Below are positions 28,078 through 36,613 of a DNA stretch of 64,000 nt, piece after piece. The DNA comes from an uncultured Saprospiraceae bacterium (GTDB lineage: Bacteria > Bacteroidota > Bacteroidia > Chitinophagales > Saprospiraceae). The translations under genes and the position numbers were made by a program. The stretch spans positions 45,277-109,276 of the forward strand of contig CALLWB010000036.1 in the NCBI GenBank assembly GCA_938016265.1, given 5' to 3'. The stretch's first letter is position 1. The number at the start of each line of letters is the position of its first letter. A model generated the notes under the pieces. That model saw nothing but the letters and a program-made list of their open reading frames with translations, did no database searches and was not told the DNA's origin.

Positions 28078-29331
28078 TTATCTTCTCAATTGGGCCAATT
28101 TTTTACTAAAAAAATCATTTCGGGTGATGGTAACGGTGAAGAACAATATGGTAAACTGATAAAACATAATCCCGTAATTCGATTCACCAAATATTCCAAA
28201 TTCAGTCAACGAATTAATGATCAGAGGAATCAACATTCCAAGAACCAACAGCTTAATATGTTTGTCTTCAAATGTTTTAATAGCAATGGTTAAGGTTGCC
28301 ATTTGAAGAATAACAATAAATGCCCCAACAAGCCCCAGATTCAACAGTACCTGAACGAAGGTATTGTGCGTCATCGAAGCAGCATAGGCATGTATACTAT
28401 CAAATTTATCACTATAGCTAATCCGCATAAAACCAAAACCCAACAAGGGCTCCCGAGGAAAACCTTCCATGATCAAGTCTGTCCAGAACGGAAGCCGCCC
28501 AGTCATACTCATCACTTCTTCGATATCACCCGTTTTTATAATGATTGTACGCACAATTACCGGAATGGTTAGGATGGCACCGATAATTGCTGCCAGCTTT
28601 ATTTTTTTACTATCGGATAAATAAAGATACATTCCCGCTACAAGGAAGAATGAAATCAACGAAGACCGGGACTGCGTGAGCAAAAGAACCGCAATACAAA
28701 GCAACAAAATGGTGAAATTCAATTTCAATTTTAGCTTCAAATATATATCAAACAGAACTGCAGAAATGCCGAGTACTGCAAGCATTCCAAGTTCATTCGG
28801 ATTGATGATGAACCCTCCAAGTCGGGAAACTTCCCCGCCATGTGTTTGTCGGTAAAACAGTTCTGGATCAATAAACAAGCCTACAATAAAAGCGACGCAA
28901 ATGATACCAATGGCAACTCCTAGAATATTGGAGAAATGAATTTGCCCTGGGAAAGTAGTTCCTGCAGCCAGGTATAAATGATAAAAGAGGATGACAAAAA
29001 CCAAGCTCTCTGTAGTCATTATCCATTGCAATGCCGAAAACCCAATGCCCGAGCTCCATAAAAAGGAAAGTAGTCCTAGTAAAAGATAAAGGATATAAAA
29101 GATAAGTGGTAAGATACTTTCCTGCTGAAATTTAAACCTTTTCAGGTTGGTGGCCAGCATTAAAAGAAAGACCCCCGATACTGCAGTTGTGCACAATCGT
29201 AAACCAATTTTTACGACCCGTGTTATTCCAATAGAATCAGGAAATAGGGTGAAATAACTACAGATACGAATAGTCATTAGCAAAATCAAAACGTAGGAGA
29301 ATATTTTCCCTAATTCCTTGCTACGCTTCAT
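28078..29331 (-). CDS. O-antigen ligase/polymerase-like membrane protein (Wzy-type)
   Basis: 417 residues with about 10-11 hydrophobic segments. A large periplasmic loop around 310-345 (LPFWTDLIMEGFPREPLLGFGFMRISYSDKF...HNTFVQVLLNLG) matches the Wzy_C/O-antigen ligase pattern, with the conserved H-N-x-F-x-x-x-L motif. In a Wzx/Wzy pathway it would polymerise the flipped repeat units at the periplasmic face of the inner membrane. Its start overlaps the preceding glycosyltransferase by 11 bases, so translation is coupled. Confidence 0.85.
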   Translation of the reverse strand: MKRSKELGKIFSYVLILLMTIRICSYFTLFPDSIGITRVVKIGLRLCTTAVSGVFLLMLATNLKRFKFQQESILPLIFYILYLLLGLLSFLWSSGIGFSALQWIMTTESLVFVILFYHLYLAAGTTFPGQIHFSNILGVAIGIICVAFIVGLFIDPELFYRQTHGGEVSRLGGFIINPNELGMLAVLGISAVLFDIYLKLKLKLNFTILLLCIAVLLLTQSRSSLISFFLVAGMYLYLSDSKKIKLAAIIGAILTIPVIVRTIIIKTGDIEEVMSMTGRLPFWTDLIMEGFPREPLLGFGFMRISYSDKFDSIHAYAASMTHNTFVQVLLNLGLVGAFIVILQMATLTIAIKTFEDKHIKLLVLGMLIPLIINSLTEFGIFGESNYGIMFYQFTILFFTVTITRNDFFSKKLAQLRR

Positions 29332-30439
29332 ACTCTTTGATTAGTTTCCCGACGATTTTATTCCAGGTAAACTCATTTTTTACCATTTCGAAGGCGTTGT
29401 CTCCAAGGGACTCCAGTTGGTTGTTGTCGTATAAGTTGGAGGCGTCCACCATTGCTCTAGCCACGGATTCCGCTGAACTTTTTTCGATAGTAATTCCAGC
29501 GTTCCAGTTTTTAATGTACGGATTGATATTCGTAGCATCGCTAGTTATACAAGGCTTTCCGAGCGAAGCGGCTTCTAGCACTGCGGTTGGGAAACCTTCC
29601 ATTCTGGAGGGGTGCATAAACATGTCCATTTCCTCTAAAATCATATACTTCTCCGTACCGAATTTGGCACCGTGGAATATGGTATGTCTTTCGAGTTTAT
29701 GATCGATTACTTTCTTTTCTAGTTCGACTCGATCTTTGCCATCGCCGATGAGGACCAATTTCCCAGTATGTCCCTGATCAAGGTACAATCGAAACCCATC
29801 GATGAGATTGTCCAATCCTTTATGGTAAATATCCAGGCGCCCGCAAAATCCAAAATTAAGTTCTTTTTTGATCCGCTCTGTTTTGGTTTTCCAGAGGTTT
29901 TTGTCCGGGATGATCTGTCCGTTTGGGATGACGCATTTGTTGGTGGTAGGAAGTATTGACTCTAGGTGGTCGACCTCACTTTGTCCAAGCAATTGCACCC
30001 GTTTTGCCTTTTTGATAATCCAGGATTCGAACAAATTGAAATACACTTTTTTCTTCCAACTGCTTTTGCGCATGGCGTTCTCCGTCAGTGCGCCGTGTGG
30101 AGTATAAAAGAACGCCACATTCTTTTGATGCAAGCGTTTTGCAATATGATAAAATTCAGAAATAAATGCGCCGTGAATATGCACAATTGTTTCTCTTTTT
30201 AGCCCGTTGATAGCGGTTATCAAATCCGTGTTTAGGGATAACTTGTTTTTTTCTTGTTGGAATAATTTTGTGGAATAATTTCTTTTGGGATAATTGTGAT
30301 CTAAGGTGTTCGCAATTCCCCACAATTCGGTGTCGTAGCCTAGTTCGGTCATGGAGGTGCATAAGTTGTGTGCTACTTTATTGACACCGTTCATCCGTTC
30401 TGGATTGGCCTTTCCTAGTACAAGATGTATTATTTTCAT
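29321..30439 (-). CDS. Glycosyltransferase family 4, exopolysaccharide assembly
   Basis: 372 residues of GT-B fold. The N-terminal half has MKIIHLVLGKANPERMNGVNKVAHNL, an acceptor-side glycine-rich loop. The C-terminal half has NFGFCGRLDIYHKGLDNLIDGF, LVLIGDGKDRVELE and the E-x7-E signature HPSRMEGFPTAVLEAASLGKPCITSD. It lies 32 bases after the flippase gene and overlaps the polymerase gene by 11 bases. It adds a sugar to the lipid-linked unit in the cytoplasm; the specific linkage is unknown. Confidence 0.9.
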   Translation of the reverse strand: MKIIHLVLGKANPERMNGVNKVAHNLCTSMTELGYDTELWGIANTLDHNYPKRNYSTKLFQQEKNKLSLNTDLITAINGLKRETIVHIHGAFISEFYHIAKRLHQKNVAFFYTPHGALTENAMRKSSWKKKVYFNLFESWIIKKAKRVQLLGQSEVDHLESILPTTNKCVIPNGQIIPDKNLWKTKTERIKKELNFGFCGRLDIYHKGLDNLIDGFRLYLDQGHTGKLVLIGDGKDRVELEKKVIDHKLERHTIFHGAKFGTEKYMILEEMDMFMHPSRMEGFPTAVLEAASLGKPCITSDATNINPYIKNWNAGITIEKSSAESVARAMVDASNLYDNNQLESLGDNAFEMVKNEFTWNKIVGKLIKEYEA

Positions 30440-30471
30440 AATTTTAATTTAATCTTTCGTTCAAAGAATAA

Positions 30472-31737
30472 CTACACAATTTGCAGTGATTTGTGATCGC
30501 TTTTAATAATCTTATTGTGCTCAAGCAAGTAAATCAACAACGTGATCAATTGCACGATCCAGAGCCCCACAATCAACCCTGTCAACCCCCAGTTGGAGAG
30601 TAAGCTGTTTGCGGCTAATAAACTAAATCCTGCTCCTAGTACATACGCGATAAAGATCGATTTTGTTCGTTCTACGGTCCTAAAAAAGATCCTTCCAGGT
30701 ATTCCTAGGAAAACAAAAAGATAGAGTACAGCAAAACCAGGCAACATAAAGTAGTTTTCCCCTAATTCGACTTCATATAATAACTTGATAAATACCGGCC
30801 CGCCAATCAACAAAATGCTCATGAAAAACAGCAAGGGAATGAACCACAAAAAGCCTTGTTTTTTTAGAAATTGAGTTAGCCCGTTCAGGCCATTTTTTTT
30901 CATTTCTTTTGCCGCTGAAATCGGTAATATATTTTCCATGGCCAGGAACAGGATGTGACATAAACCAGATAGTTGTTGTACAATTTTGACAATCCCAACG
31001 GCCGCCGCTCCTAGTACACTACCAGCTATTATAAGGAAGTAGTTGCCCGTTATCCATTGAAGGACTGCTGTAAGTGTCAGCCAACCAGAATACTGCATGT
31101 GTTCTTTGGTCGTTTTGATTATTTCTGTTGGATTAAACGAGAGTACCCCAACAAATAAGCTGGTTATTCCAAGGATAGACAGCTGGATTATTCCCATTAG
31201 TAGTAACACATTTTCCAGGCTAGCATAGCCATTCCAATAAAACAAGACAATAGCGACTACTTGTATTCCAAATAGAAGAATATCCAGGCACAATGCGTGA
31301 AGGATTTGCTCGGCCACAAAAAAATATTTTCGATAAAAATCATAGACCAATTGACTGGCAACGAGCATACATACTGACATGATAATGGTAGAAGAATAGT
31401 CGATGAAATCATTTTTTACAGCAATGCGCATTCCGCAATACGTGATAAGTACGGCGAGGCAAGCCACCACCAATTGGACGGTATGCAGTGCTTGGAAATA
31501 GGTGCTAGCCTCTTCTTTTTTTGTGCCTAGGGTAAGCATTGGTTTTGATACAAAGGCCATATTCAAACTAAGGGCAAAGAATACAATCATCCAAAGCAGG
31601 GTAAACTCTCCAAACGCTTCCAGGCCAAGAAACCTTGCCAGCAAAATTCCGATGAGAAAATTACCACCGCTGACCACCATTTGGTCGAATACTCCAAGGC
31701 TGGAAGGGGTGCTGTATTTTTTTATTAGTTGTTTCAT
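30472..31737 (-). CDS. Polysaccharide flippase (Wzx-like, MATE/MOP superfamily)
   Basis: 421 residues with about 12 membrane segments. The N-terminus (FDQMVVSGGNFLIGILLARFLGLEAFGEFTLLWM) is the classic start of polysaccharide exporters of the MOP superfamily. It would flip undecaprenyl-linked repeat units across the inner membrane. It starts 4 bases after the Wzc-like gene stop and precedes a glycosyltransferase, in the usual order of a Wzx/Wzy locus. Confidence 0.88.
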   Translation of the reverse strand: MKQLIKKYSTPSSLGVFDQMVVSGGNFLIGILLARFLGLEAFGEFTLLWMIVFFALSLNMAFVSKPMLTLGTKKEEASTYFQALHTVQLVVACLAVLITYCGMRIAVKNDFIDYSSTIIMSVCMLVASQLVYDFYRKYFFVAEQILHALCLDILLFGIQVVAIVLFYWNGYASLENVLLLMGIIQLSILGITSLFVGVLSFNPTEIIKTTKEHMQYSGWLTLTAVLQWITGNYFLIIAGSVLGAAAVGIVKIVQQLSGLCHILFLAMENILPISAAKEMKKNGLNGLTQFLKKQGFLWFIPLLFFMSILLIGGPVFIKLLYEVELGENYFMLPGFAVLYLFVFLGIPGRIFFRTVERTKSIFIAYVLGAGFSLLAANSLLSNWGLTGLIVGLWIVQLITLLIYLLEHNKIIKSDHKSLQIV

Positions 31738-31741
31738 TTAG

Positions 31742-34033
31742 TTAGATATCCAGCGCTAGATCATTGGCTTGTTTTGAGGTATTGTTATAGGGAGAATAAT
31801 AATTGCTTGACTGTTGCTTATCACAATTTAAAATGGTGAATGTATTTGGAATTTGCCATTCGGAGATCAAAGCGTCTAGTGCTCTGGCAGTTCTTACTTT
31901 TGTCGATTTACGACGGACCACAAAAAGGTTGACATCGCTGATCTGCATCAGCAACATGGCGTCCGGCACCATACCAAGGGGCGGTGTATCGAAAATCACC
32001 AGATCGTAGTCCTCCTGAACGGCCTTTACTAGTTCTTCGGCTCTTGTCGAAAAAACAAAAGCGGAGGGTATGTTTTTCAGATTTCCTGCCAATAGGACAT
32101 GGAGATTTTTCGTTTTTTCGAGAATGGCTTCCTTTATTTTGACATCTCCTCTCAGGATGGCCGAAACGCCCCCTTCATTAGCGACATCAAATTTTTTGTA
32201 GAGGTCAGGTTTGCGCATGTCCAGATCCACTAACAATACTTTTTTGCCAATAATAGAAGCGGTTTTAGCCAAATTTACTGATGTATGTGTTTTGCCTTCT
32301 TTTGGCTTCATTGAACTGATGGAAACGACTTGTGCTCGTCTTGTTGATGCGGTGTTTTTCTTTAGAATTTCAAGGTTGGTATATAAATTTGAATAGGAAT
32401 CAACAATGTCATTTTTGTTTTTCTTCTGTTTTCTTACGGTAGCTAATAGTGGAACATCTACCAAATAGCTTAGCAGGTTTTTGCTGTTCACCCGCGCCAT
32501 AAAATAATGAATAAGATAGCAAACCATCAGACCGGCAAACAACGCAAAAAACAAACAAACACCATAGATTAAAGGTTTGTTTGGCCAGAGAGAATGGGTA
32601 GGGACATCTGCCTTGTCAATGACTTGATGCAAGGAAATTTCGGACGTTTTGGCGATCGAAAATTCGGTTTGCTTTTCCATCAAATGGTTGTAAAATTGCT
32701 CGTTGATTTTGACCTCTCTTTCGAGTACCGCTAGCTGTCTTTCTTTGTCTGGATATCTCTGAAGGCCCGTTTTGCGAATGGCTAATATTTTGGCAATTTC
32801 TTCTTCTTTCGTATCTAAATTTGATAATGTTTTTCGAACACTTGCCCCAATAAACGATCTTAAGTTGGCACTTTTTTCATCTACCGTTCTTATTTCTTCA
32901 CTGCCGATCGCGTATTTGTTTAGCAGATCGATTCGTTGCAGCTCGTAGGCCTGTACTTTTAGGTAGGCGTCTTTGAGTACGCCATCTTTTAAGGCCTCAA
33001 AATTGGGCGAAAAGTCATTGAGACTCCCACCGGTTTCGATAAAGGTAAATAAGTTTTGCAGTTCTGCTTTTTGTAGATCTATCCCTACTTTTTGCATTTC
33101 CAGCTGCATGATTTCCTTGAGGGCGGCGTCTGTTTCTTGGTTGGCATTTACTAGATTGTTTTCGGATTTGAAAGCAGCCAGGTTGGCTTCTGCATCTTTG
33201 AGGTCTCTGCTGGTGTCCCGCAATTTATCATTGATAAAACTCAGGGTTTTTCCTGAACGGTTTGATTTGCGAATTCGGTTGCTTTCCATATAGGTTTCCA
33301 TCAATGCATTCACAAAAAGTGCTGCTTTTTTAGGAATTTCATGCTTGTAGTAAATCTTAAGAATAGAAATTTCCTTATCGACCGGTTTTACAAAGAAATT
33401 TTCTTCTCCTACAGAAGCAACTAACGACTTTAGGCTATTCAATTTGAAGGCAAAAACGTCATTTATGACCAAGCATTCTGGGTTCGAATCGATCAGTTTT
33501 TTATTTAGTGTTAGGGTGATGGCATATAGACTATTGACGTAGGTTTTGCCTACTAGAAGGCTGTCTGCTGTTATGTTTTTAGGATCCTTGCCTAGGGCGA
33601 ATTGATTATTCCCTTTATATTTCAAGTAAACCAATTTGTCTAGGCAAGTGCTGTCTAAAATCGTATATTCAATACTAAAAGGAACGTTGTGGTAGAGTTC
33701 TACTTCCTTGATCTCCCCAATTCGATAATAGTTGATTCCGAAGTTGAGTTTCTTAAATGTTTCTTTACGAAGTTGCTTTGATTTGAAAACTTCTACTTCA
33801 GTAAGGAAATTTTGTTTGTTGGACAGGGTGGGCATCACACCGCTGTTAAAAACCTGCACGTCGAGGGAGCTTTCATCCCTGTTGTCAATCTTTATTGAAG
33901 AATTGGCCTGATAGATCGTATTACTATATTGTATGATGCGTCTACCAGCATAAAGCCCAATCGCAATAAACAGGCATAATATCGGCAGCCCCTTTATCAC
34001 TGGTAATACAATATTTTGAAACTCTTTATTCAT
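31742..34033 (-). CDS. Polysaccharide co-polymerase with bacterial tyrosine kinase domain (Wzc-like)
   Basis: 763 residues. A membrane segment near 13-28, a periplasmic Wzz domain with a long coiled-coil region (about 250-480), and a second membrane segment near 515-535 (LIYGVCLFFALFAGLMVCYLI) are followed by a cytoplasmic BY-kinase. The kinase has Walker A KPKEGKT, Walker A' VLLVDLDMRKPDLY and Walker B LVIFDTPPLG. The C-terminus carries a tyrosine cluster (SSNYYSPYNNTSKQ) suited to autophosphorylation. With Wza it controls polymer length and export. It lies 27 bases after the wza-like gene. Confidence 0.93.
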   Translation of the reverse strand: MNKEFQNIVLPVIKGLPILCLFIAIGLYAGRRIIQYSNTIYQANSSIKIDNRDESSLDVQVFNSGVMPTLSNKQNFLTEVEVFKSKQLRKETFKKLNFGINYYRIGEIKEVELYHNVPFSIEYTILDSTCLDKLVYLKYKGNNQFALGKDPKNITADSLLVGKTYVNSLYAITLTLNKKLIDSNPECLVINDVFAFKLNSLKSLVASVGEENFFVKPVDKEISILKIYYKHEIPKKAALFVNALMETYMESNRIRKSNRSGKTLSFINDKLRDTSRDLKDAEANLAAFKSENNLVNANQETDAALKEIMQLEMQKVGIDLQKAELQNLFTFIETGGSLNDFSPNFEALKDGVLKDAYLKVQAYELQRIDLLNKYAIGSEEIRTVDEKSANLRSFIGASVRKTLSNLDTKEEEIAKILAIRKTGLQRYPDKERQLAVLEREVKINEQFYNHLMEKQTEFSIAKTSEISLHQVIDKADVPTHSLWPNKPLIYGVCLFFALFAGLMVCYLIHYFMARVNSKNLLSYLVDVPLLATVRKQKKNKNDIVDSYSNLYTNLEILKKNTASTRRAQVVSISSMKPKEGKTHTSVNLAKTASIIGKKVLLVDLDMRKPDLYKKFDVANEGGVSAILRGDVKIKEAILEKTKNLHVLLAGNLKNIPSAFVFSTRAEELVKAVQEDYDLVIFDTPPLGMVPDAMLLMQISDVNLFVVRRKSTKVRTARALDALISEWQIPNTFTILNCDKQQSSNYYSPYNNTSKQANDLALDI

Positions 34034-34060
34034 GGATGCTACTATTCTTAGGCGTCGAGC

Positions 34061-34795
34061 TTACTTTATAAACACTGAAATAAGCACTGCAATTCCAGTA
34101 ATGATCCCAACAAACGGAGCCGCTTTCGCTGCTTTTTTGCCGGTCTCCTTGCCTTTTTTAGGAATCACGTAGACTACATCATTGGGTTGCAGGGCTAGGT
34201 TTTGTTTGTATAAATAATCAGCGTTCGACAAATCAACTTTGTAATTGATGGTTTTGGCGTTTTCCTCTCGAATCACTCGAATACCTTCTGCTTGTGCATA
34301 GTCGGTAAGTCCTTCGGCTTCTCCGAGTACTTCGATCAGCGATATTTGTTCATTGTCGATTTTGTACTTTCCCGGTTTATTGACTTCCCCTAAAACTGTC
34401 ACATAGTGGTTGAGGACTTTTATATTAATAATGGGATCTTTCAAGTGTTTTATGTATTGTTGTTCTAGAAAAAAATTAGCTTCTTTTGAAGTATATCCTG
34501 CGATTGTCACTCGTCCGATTTTTGGTAAATTGACTCTCCCGTCATCATCTACGACCACCCACTTCCCCGTTTCTTCATTAGAATTGTAAACACTATTTAC
34601 TGAACCAATACTCAAACTTTCATGTCCCCAGATACTGATCGTGATTTTATCCCCTGGTTTTAATACTGGATCTTTAATCTCGTTTACGACAGAAAAAGGA
34701 ATAGGTTGTGAAGTGGAATCAGAAAACAAGGTAGTAGGCGTGCTGCAACTGGACAAAAGCAAAACTGCAAATAGAAAAGAAAGTGAATAATTCAT
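34061..34795 (-). CDS. Outer membrane polysaccharide export lipoprotein (Wza-like)
   Basis: 244 residues. The lipoprotein signal peptide has a lipobox (LLLSSC, C17). A Poly_export domain follows (LKPGDKITISIWGHESL, GRVNLPKIGRVTIAGYTSKEA), then one SLBB domain (YVTVLGEVNKPGKY, ISLIEVLGEAEGL). A C-terminal hydrophobic helix (FVGIITGIAVLISVFI) probably crosses the outer membrane. At 244 residues it is shorter than E. coli Wza (about 380) but normal for Bacteroidota. It is the first gene of the operon. A decayed duplicate of its 5' end lies directly upstream. Confidence 0.9.
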   Translation of the reverse strand: MNYSLSFLFAVLLLSSCSTPTTLFSDSTSQPIPFSVVNEIKDPVLKPGDKITISIWGHESLSIGSVNSVYNSNEETGKWVVVDDDGRVNLPKIGRVTIAGYTSKEANFFLEQQYIKHLKDPIINIKVLNHYVTVLGEVNKPGKYKIDNEQISLIEVLGEAEGLTDYAQAEGIRVIREENAKTINYKVDLSNADYLYKQNLALQPNDVVYVIPKKGKETGKKAAKAAPFVGIITGIAVLISVFIK

Positions 34796-34799
34796 TGTT

Positions 34800-35013
34800 C
34801 TAAATTTTTTAATCGTGTCCTGACGGAATGTTGTTTTATATTTTTGCGAATCCTTCCGTAAAACCAGATCTTTAAGTTGTTTACGTCAGATAATTGAATT
34901 GGTTGTATATTAGAATCAGAAAACATCCGAAAACACAGATAATTACCAAAAAGCAATAATCCTAGAAAAGGAAAAGCGGGCAAGCCACTCATTGTTTTTA
35001 ATTTTCTCATCAT
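34800..35013 (-). pseudogene. Decayed tandem duplicate of the 5' end of the Wza-like gene
   Basis: Bases about 34858-35012 align with about 34660-34815 at a steady offset of 197-198 bp. Shared blocks include GATCTTTAA, GTTTACG, GGTTGT and AATCAGAAAACA, the CAAAA(A)GCAA signal-peptide stretch, and the start region CATTGTT. In protein terms the copy reads MFSDSNIQPIQLSDVNNLKI where the Wza-like protein reads LFSDSTSQPIPFSVVNEIKD. The lipobox is lost and the frame ends after 73 codons, with its stop overlapping the true start (ATGA). It is therefore a relic, though it may still be translated as a leader. Confidence 0.7.
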
Positions 35014-35102
35014 GTTTCCCCTTATTCCATTTCAATGCCAAAGAAAAAATTGACATAAAATATTGGTTTTTAGTGAGTTGGTGAAATTGAAAAAATGCAA
35101 TT

Positions 35103-35138
35103 TTCCAAAATTGGGAATATTCTTGCCCATATTGGGAA
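35103..35138. promoter_or_regulatory. Candidate operator pair between wza-like gene and response regulator
   Basis: TTCCAAAATTGGGAA (35103-35117) and TGCCCATATTGGGAA (35124-35138), 21 bp apart, lie in the divergent promoter region 60-95 bp upstream of the response regulator start. Two helical turns of spacing suits two dimers on one DNA face. The adjacent regulator is an obvious candidate ligand, but this is inference. Confidence 0.55.
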
Positions 35139-35197
35139 TTAACCTTATTTTGACAAAATTGAAACATTATTGACTACTTACGGTATATTCTAGTAGA

Positions 35198-36565
35198 ATG
35201 AAGAAGAAATTTGAACCAACAAAAATTTTCGTCGTAGAAGACGATACAATGTATCGGAAGATGGTGGCCTATATTATGGAGCTAAATCCCGACCACGAAG
35301 TATACAAATTTTCAACAGGGCAGGAGTGTATTCAGCATTTGCACCTGAAGCCTTCTATTATCTCTTTGGACTACTCCTTGCCGGATATGACAGGTGGAGA
35401 AGTCTTAAAAAAGATAAAGGGCTTTAATAAAGATATCAATGTCATTATCTTATCTGGTCAGCAAGACATTTCTACCGCAGTACATTTGCTAAAAGAAGGC
35501 GCCTACGACTACATAACAAAAGACAGTGAAACCAAAGAACGCCTCCTAAATACACTGAACCATATAAAAACACACCAAAACCTGAAGGTCGAAGTAGAAA
35601 CATTGCGCGAAGAACTTTCTTCTCAATATGAGTTTAGCAAAAGCATCATTGGCAACAGCCCTCCAATGAAGCAAATATTTACTTTGCTCGAAAAGGCAGT
35701 AAAAACGAATATCACGATTTCAATAACTGGCGAAACAGGCACCGGAAAAGAGGTCGTTGCCAAAAGTATTCACTTCAATTCAGATCGTAAAAAAGGAAGT
35801 TTTGTAGCGGTCAATATGAGCGCCATCCCAAAAGACTTATTAGAAAGTGAGTTGTTTGGTTACGAAAAAGGCGCATTCACTGGAGCAATAACCCGAAAAA
35901 TCGGTCAATTTGAACTGTCGCACAATGGGACACTTTTTTTGGACGAAATTGCAGAGATGGACATCAATATGCAGGCTAAACTCCTGCGCGTCTTACAAGA
36001 ACGCGAACTGATGCGAATTGGTGGAGTCAAACCGATCAAATTCAACTCCAGAATCATCGTAGCGACCCACAAGGACCTGATGGAAGAGGTAAACAATGGC
36101 AATTTTAGAGAAGATCTTTTTTATCGGTTGCTCGGGTTGTCTATCGGATTGCCTCCACTACGGGATCGGGGGAATGATATCTTACTTTTGGCCCGTCACT
36201 TCCTGCATGCTTTTGCTAAAGAGAATAAACTGGGAATTTCCGATTTTACGCGGAAAGCAAAAGATAAATTACTACAATATTCTTACCCTGGAAATGTCCG
36301 AGAGTTAAAGGCAACTGTAGAACTGGCCATGGTCATGGCAAGTGGTAATATGGTAGATGCTGATGATATTCGATTTAAGAGTCCTAAAGGTGGTTTTAAC
36401 TTTCTGACTGACGATTTATCCTTGAAGGATTACAATAATAAGATCATTCATCATTTTCTTGAAAAATACAACAACGATGTATTATTGGTTGCCCAAAAAC
36501 TAGACATCGGTAAATCGACGATCTATCGGTTGTTGAAAGAAGAAAAAGTAAAAGAATTAAGTTGA
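35198..36565 (+). CDS. Sigma54-dependent response regulator (NtrC family)
   Basis: 455 residues. Receiver domain 8-125 with acidic pocket E14-D15-D16, phospho-acceptor D58 (SLDYSLPD) and the conserved Lys in TKDSE. An AAA+ domain (about 145-375) has Walker A GETGTGKE, the sigma54-contact loop GAFTGA and Walker B TLFLDEIAEMD. The C-terminal Fis-type helix-turn-helix reads VLLVAQKLDIGKSTIYRLLKEE. It is divergent from the exopolysaccharide operon and 48 bases ahead of a hybrid histidine kinase, so the pair likely controls polysaccharide production. The palindrome ATTCTAGTAGAAT runs into its start codon. Confidence 0.95.
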   Translation: MKKKFEPTKIFVVEDDTMYRKMVAYIMELNPDHEVYKFSTGQECIQHLHLKPSIISLDYSLPDMTGGEVLKKIKGFNKDINVIILSGQQDISTAVHLLKEGAYDYITKDSETKERLLNTLNHIKTHQNLKVEVETLREELSSQYEFSKSIIGNSPPMKQIFTLLEKAVKTNITISITGETGTGKEVVAKSIHFNSDRKKGSFVAVNMSAIPKDLLESELFGYEKGAFTGAITRKIGQFELSHNGTLFLDEIAEMDINMQAKLLRVLQERELMRIGGVKPIKFNSRIIVATHKDLMEEVNNGNFREDLFYRLLGLSIGLPPLRDRGNDILLLARHFLHAFAKENKLGISDFTRKAKDKLLQYSYPGNVRELKATVELAMVMASGNMVDADDIRFKSPKGGFNFLTDDLSLKDYNNKIIHHFLEKYNNDVLLVAQKLDIGKSTIYRLLKEEKVKELS

Positions 36566-36613
36566 CTAAAAATCTCCCATGCTATTTAGCAAAACACCAA
36601 TTCAAGAATCTAA

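Noticed and set aside
34792..35013. 73-codon frame upstream of the wza-like gene as an independent gene
   Set aside because: It aligns with the 5' end of the wza-like gene at a fixed offset and is better explained as a decayed duplicate.
35096..35197. Sigma54 -24/-12 promoter expected beside the NtrC-type regulator
   Set aside because: I looked for GG-N10-GC spacing near each dyad pair; TTGCA at 35096-35100 lacks a correctly spaced GG, so no sigma54 promoter is claimed.
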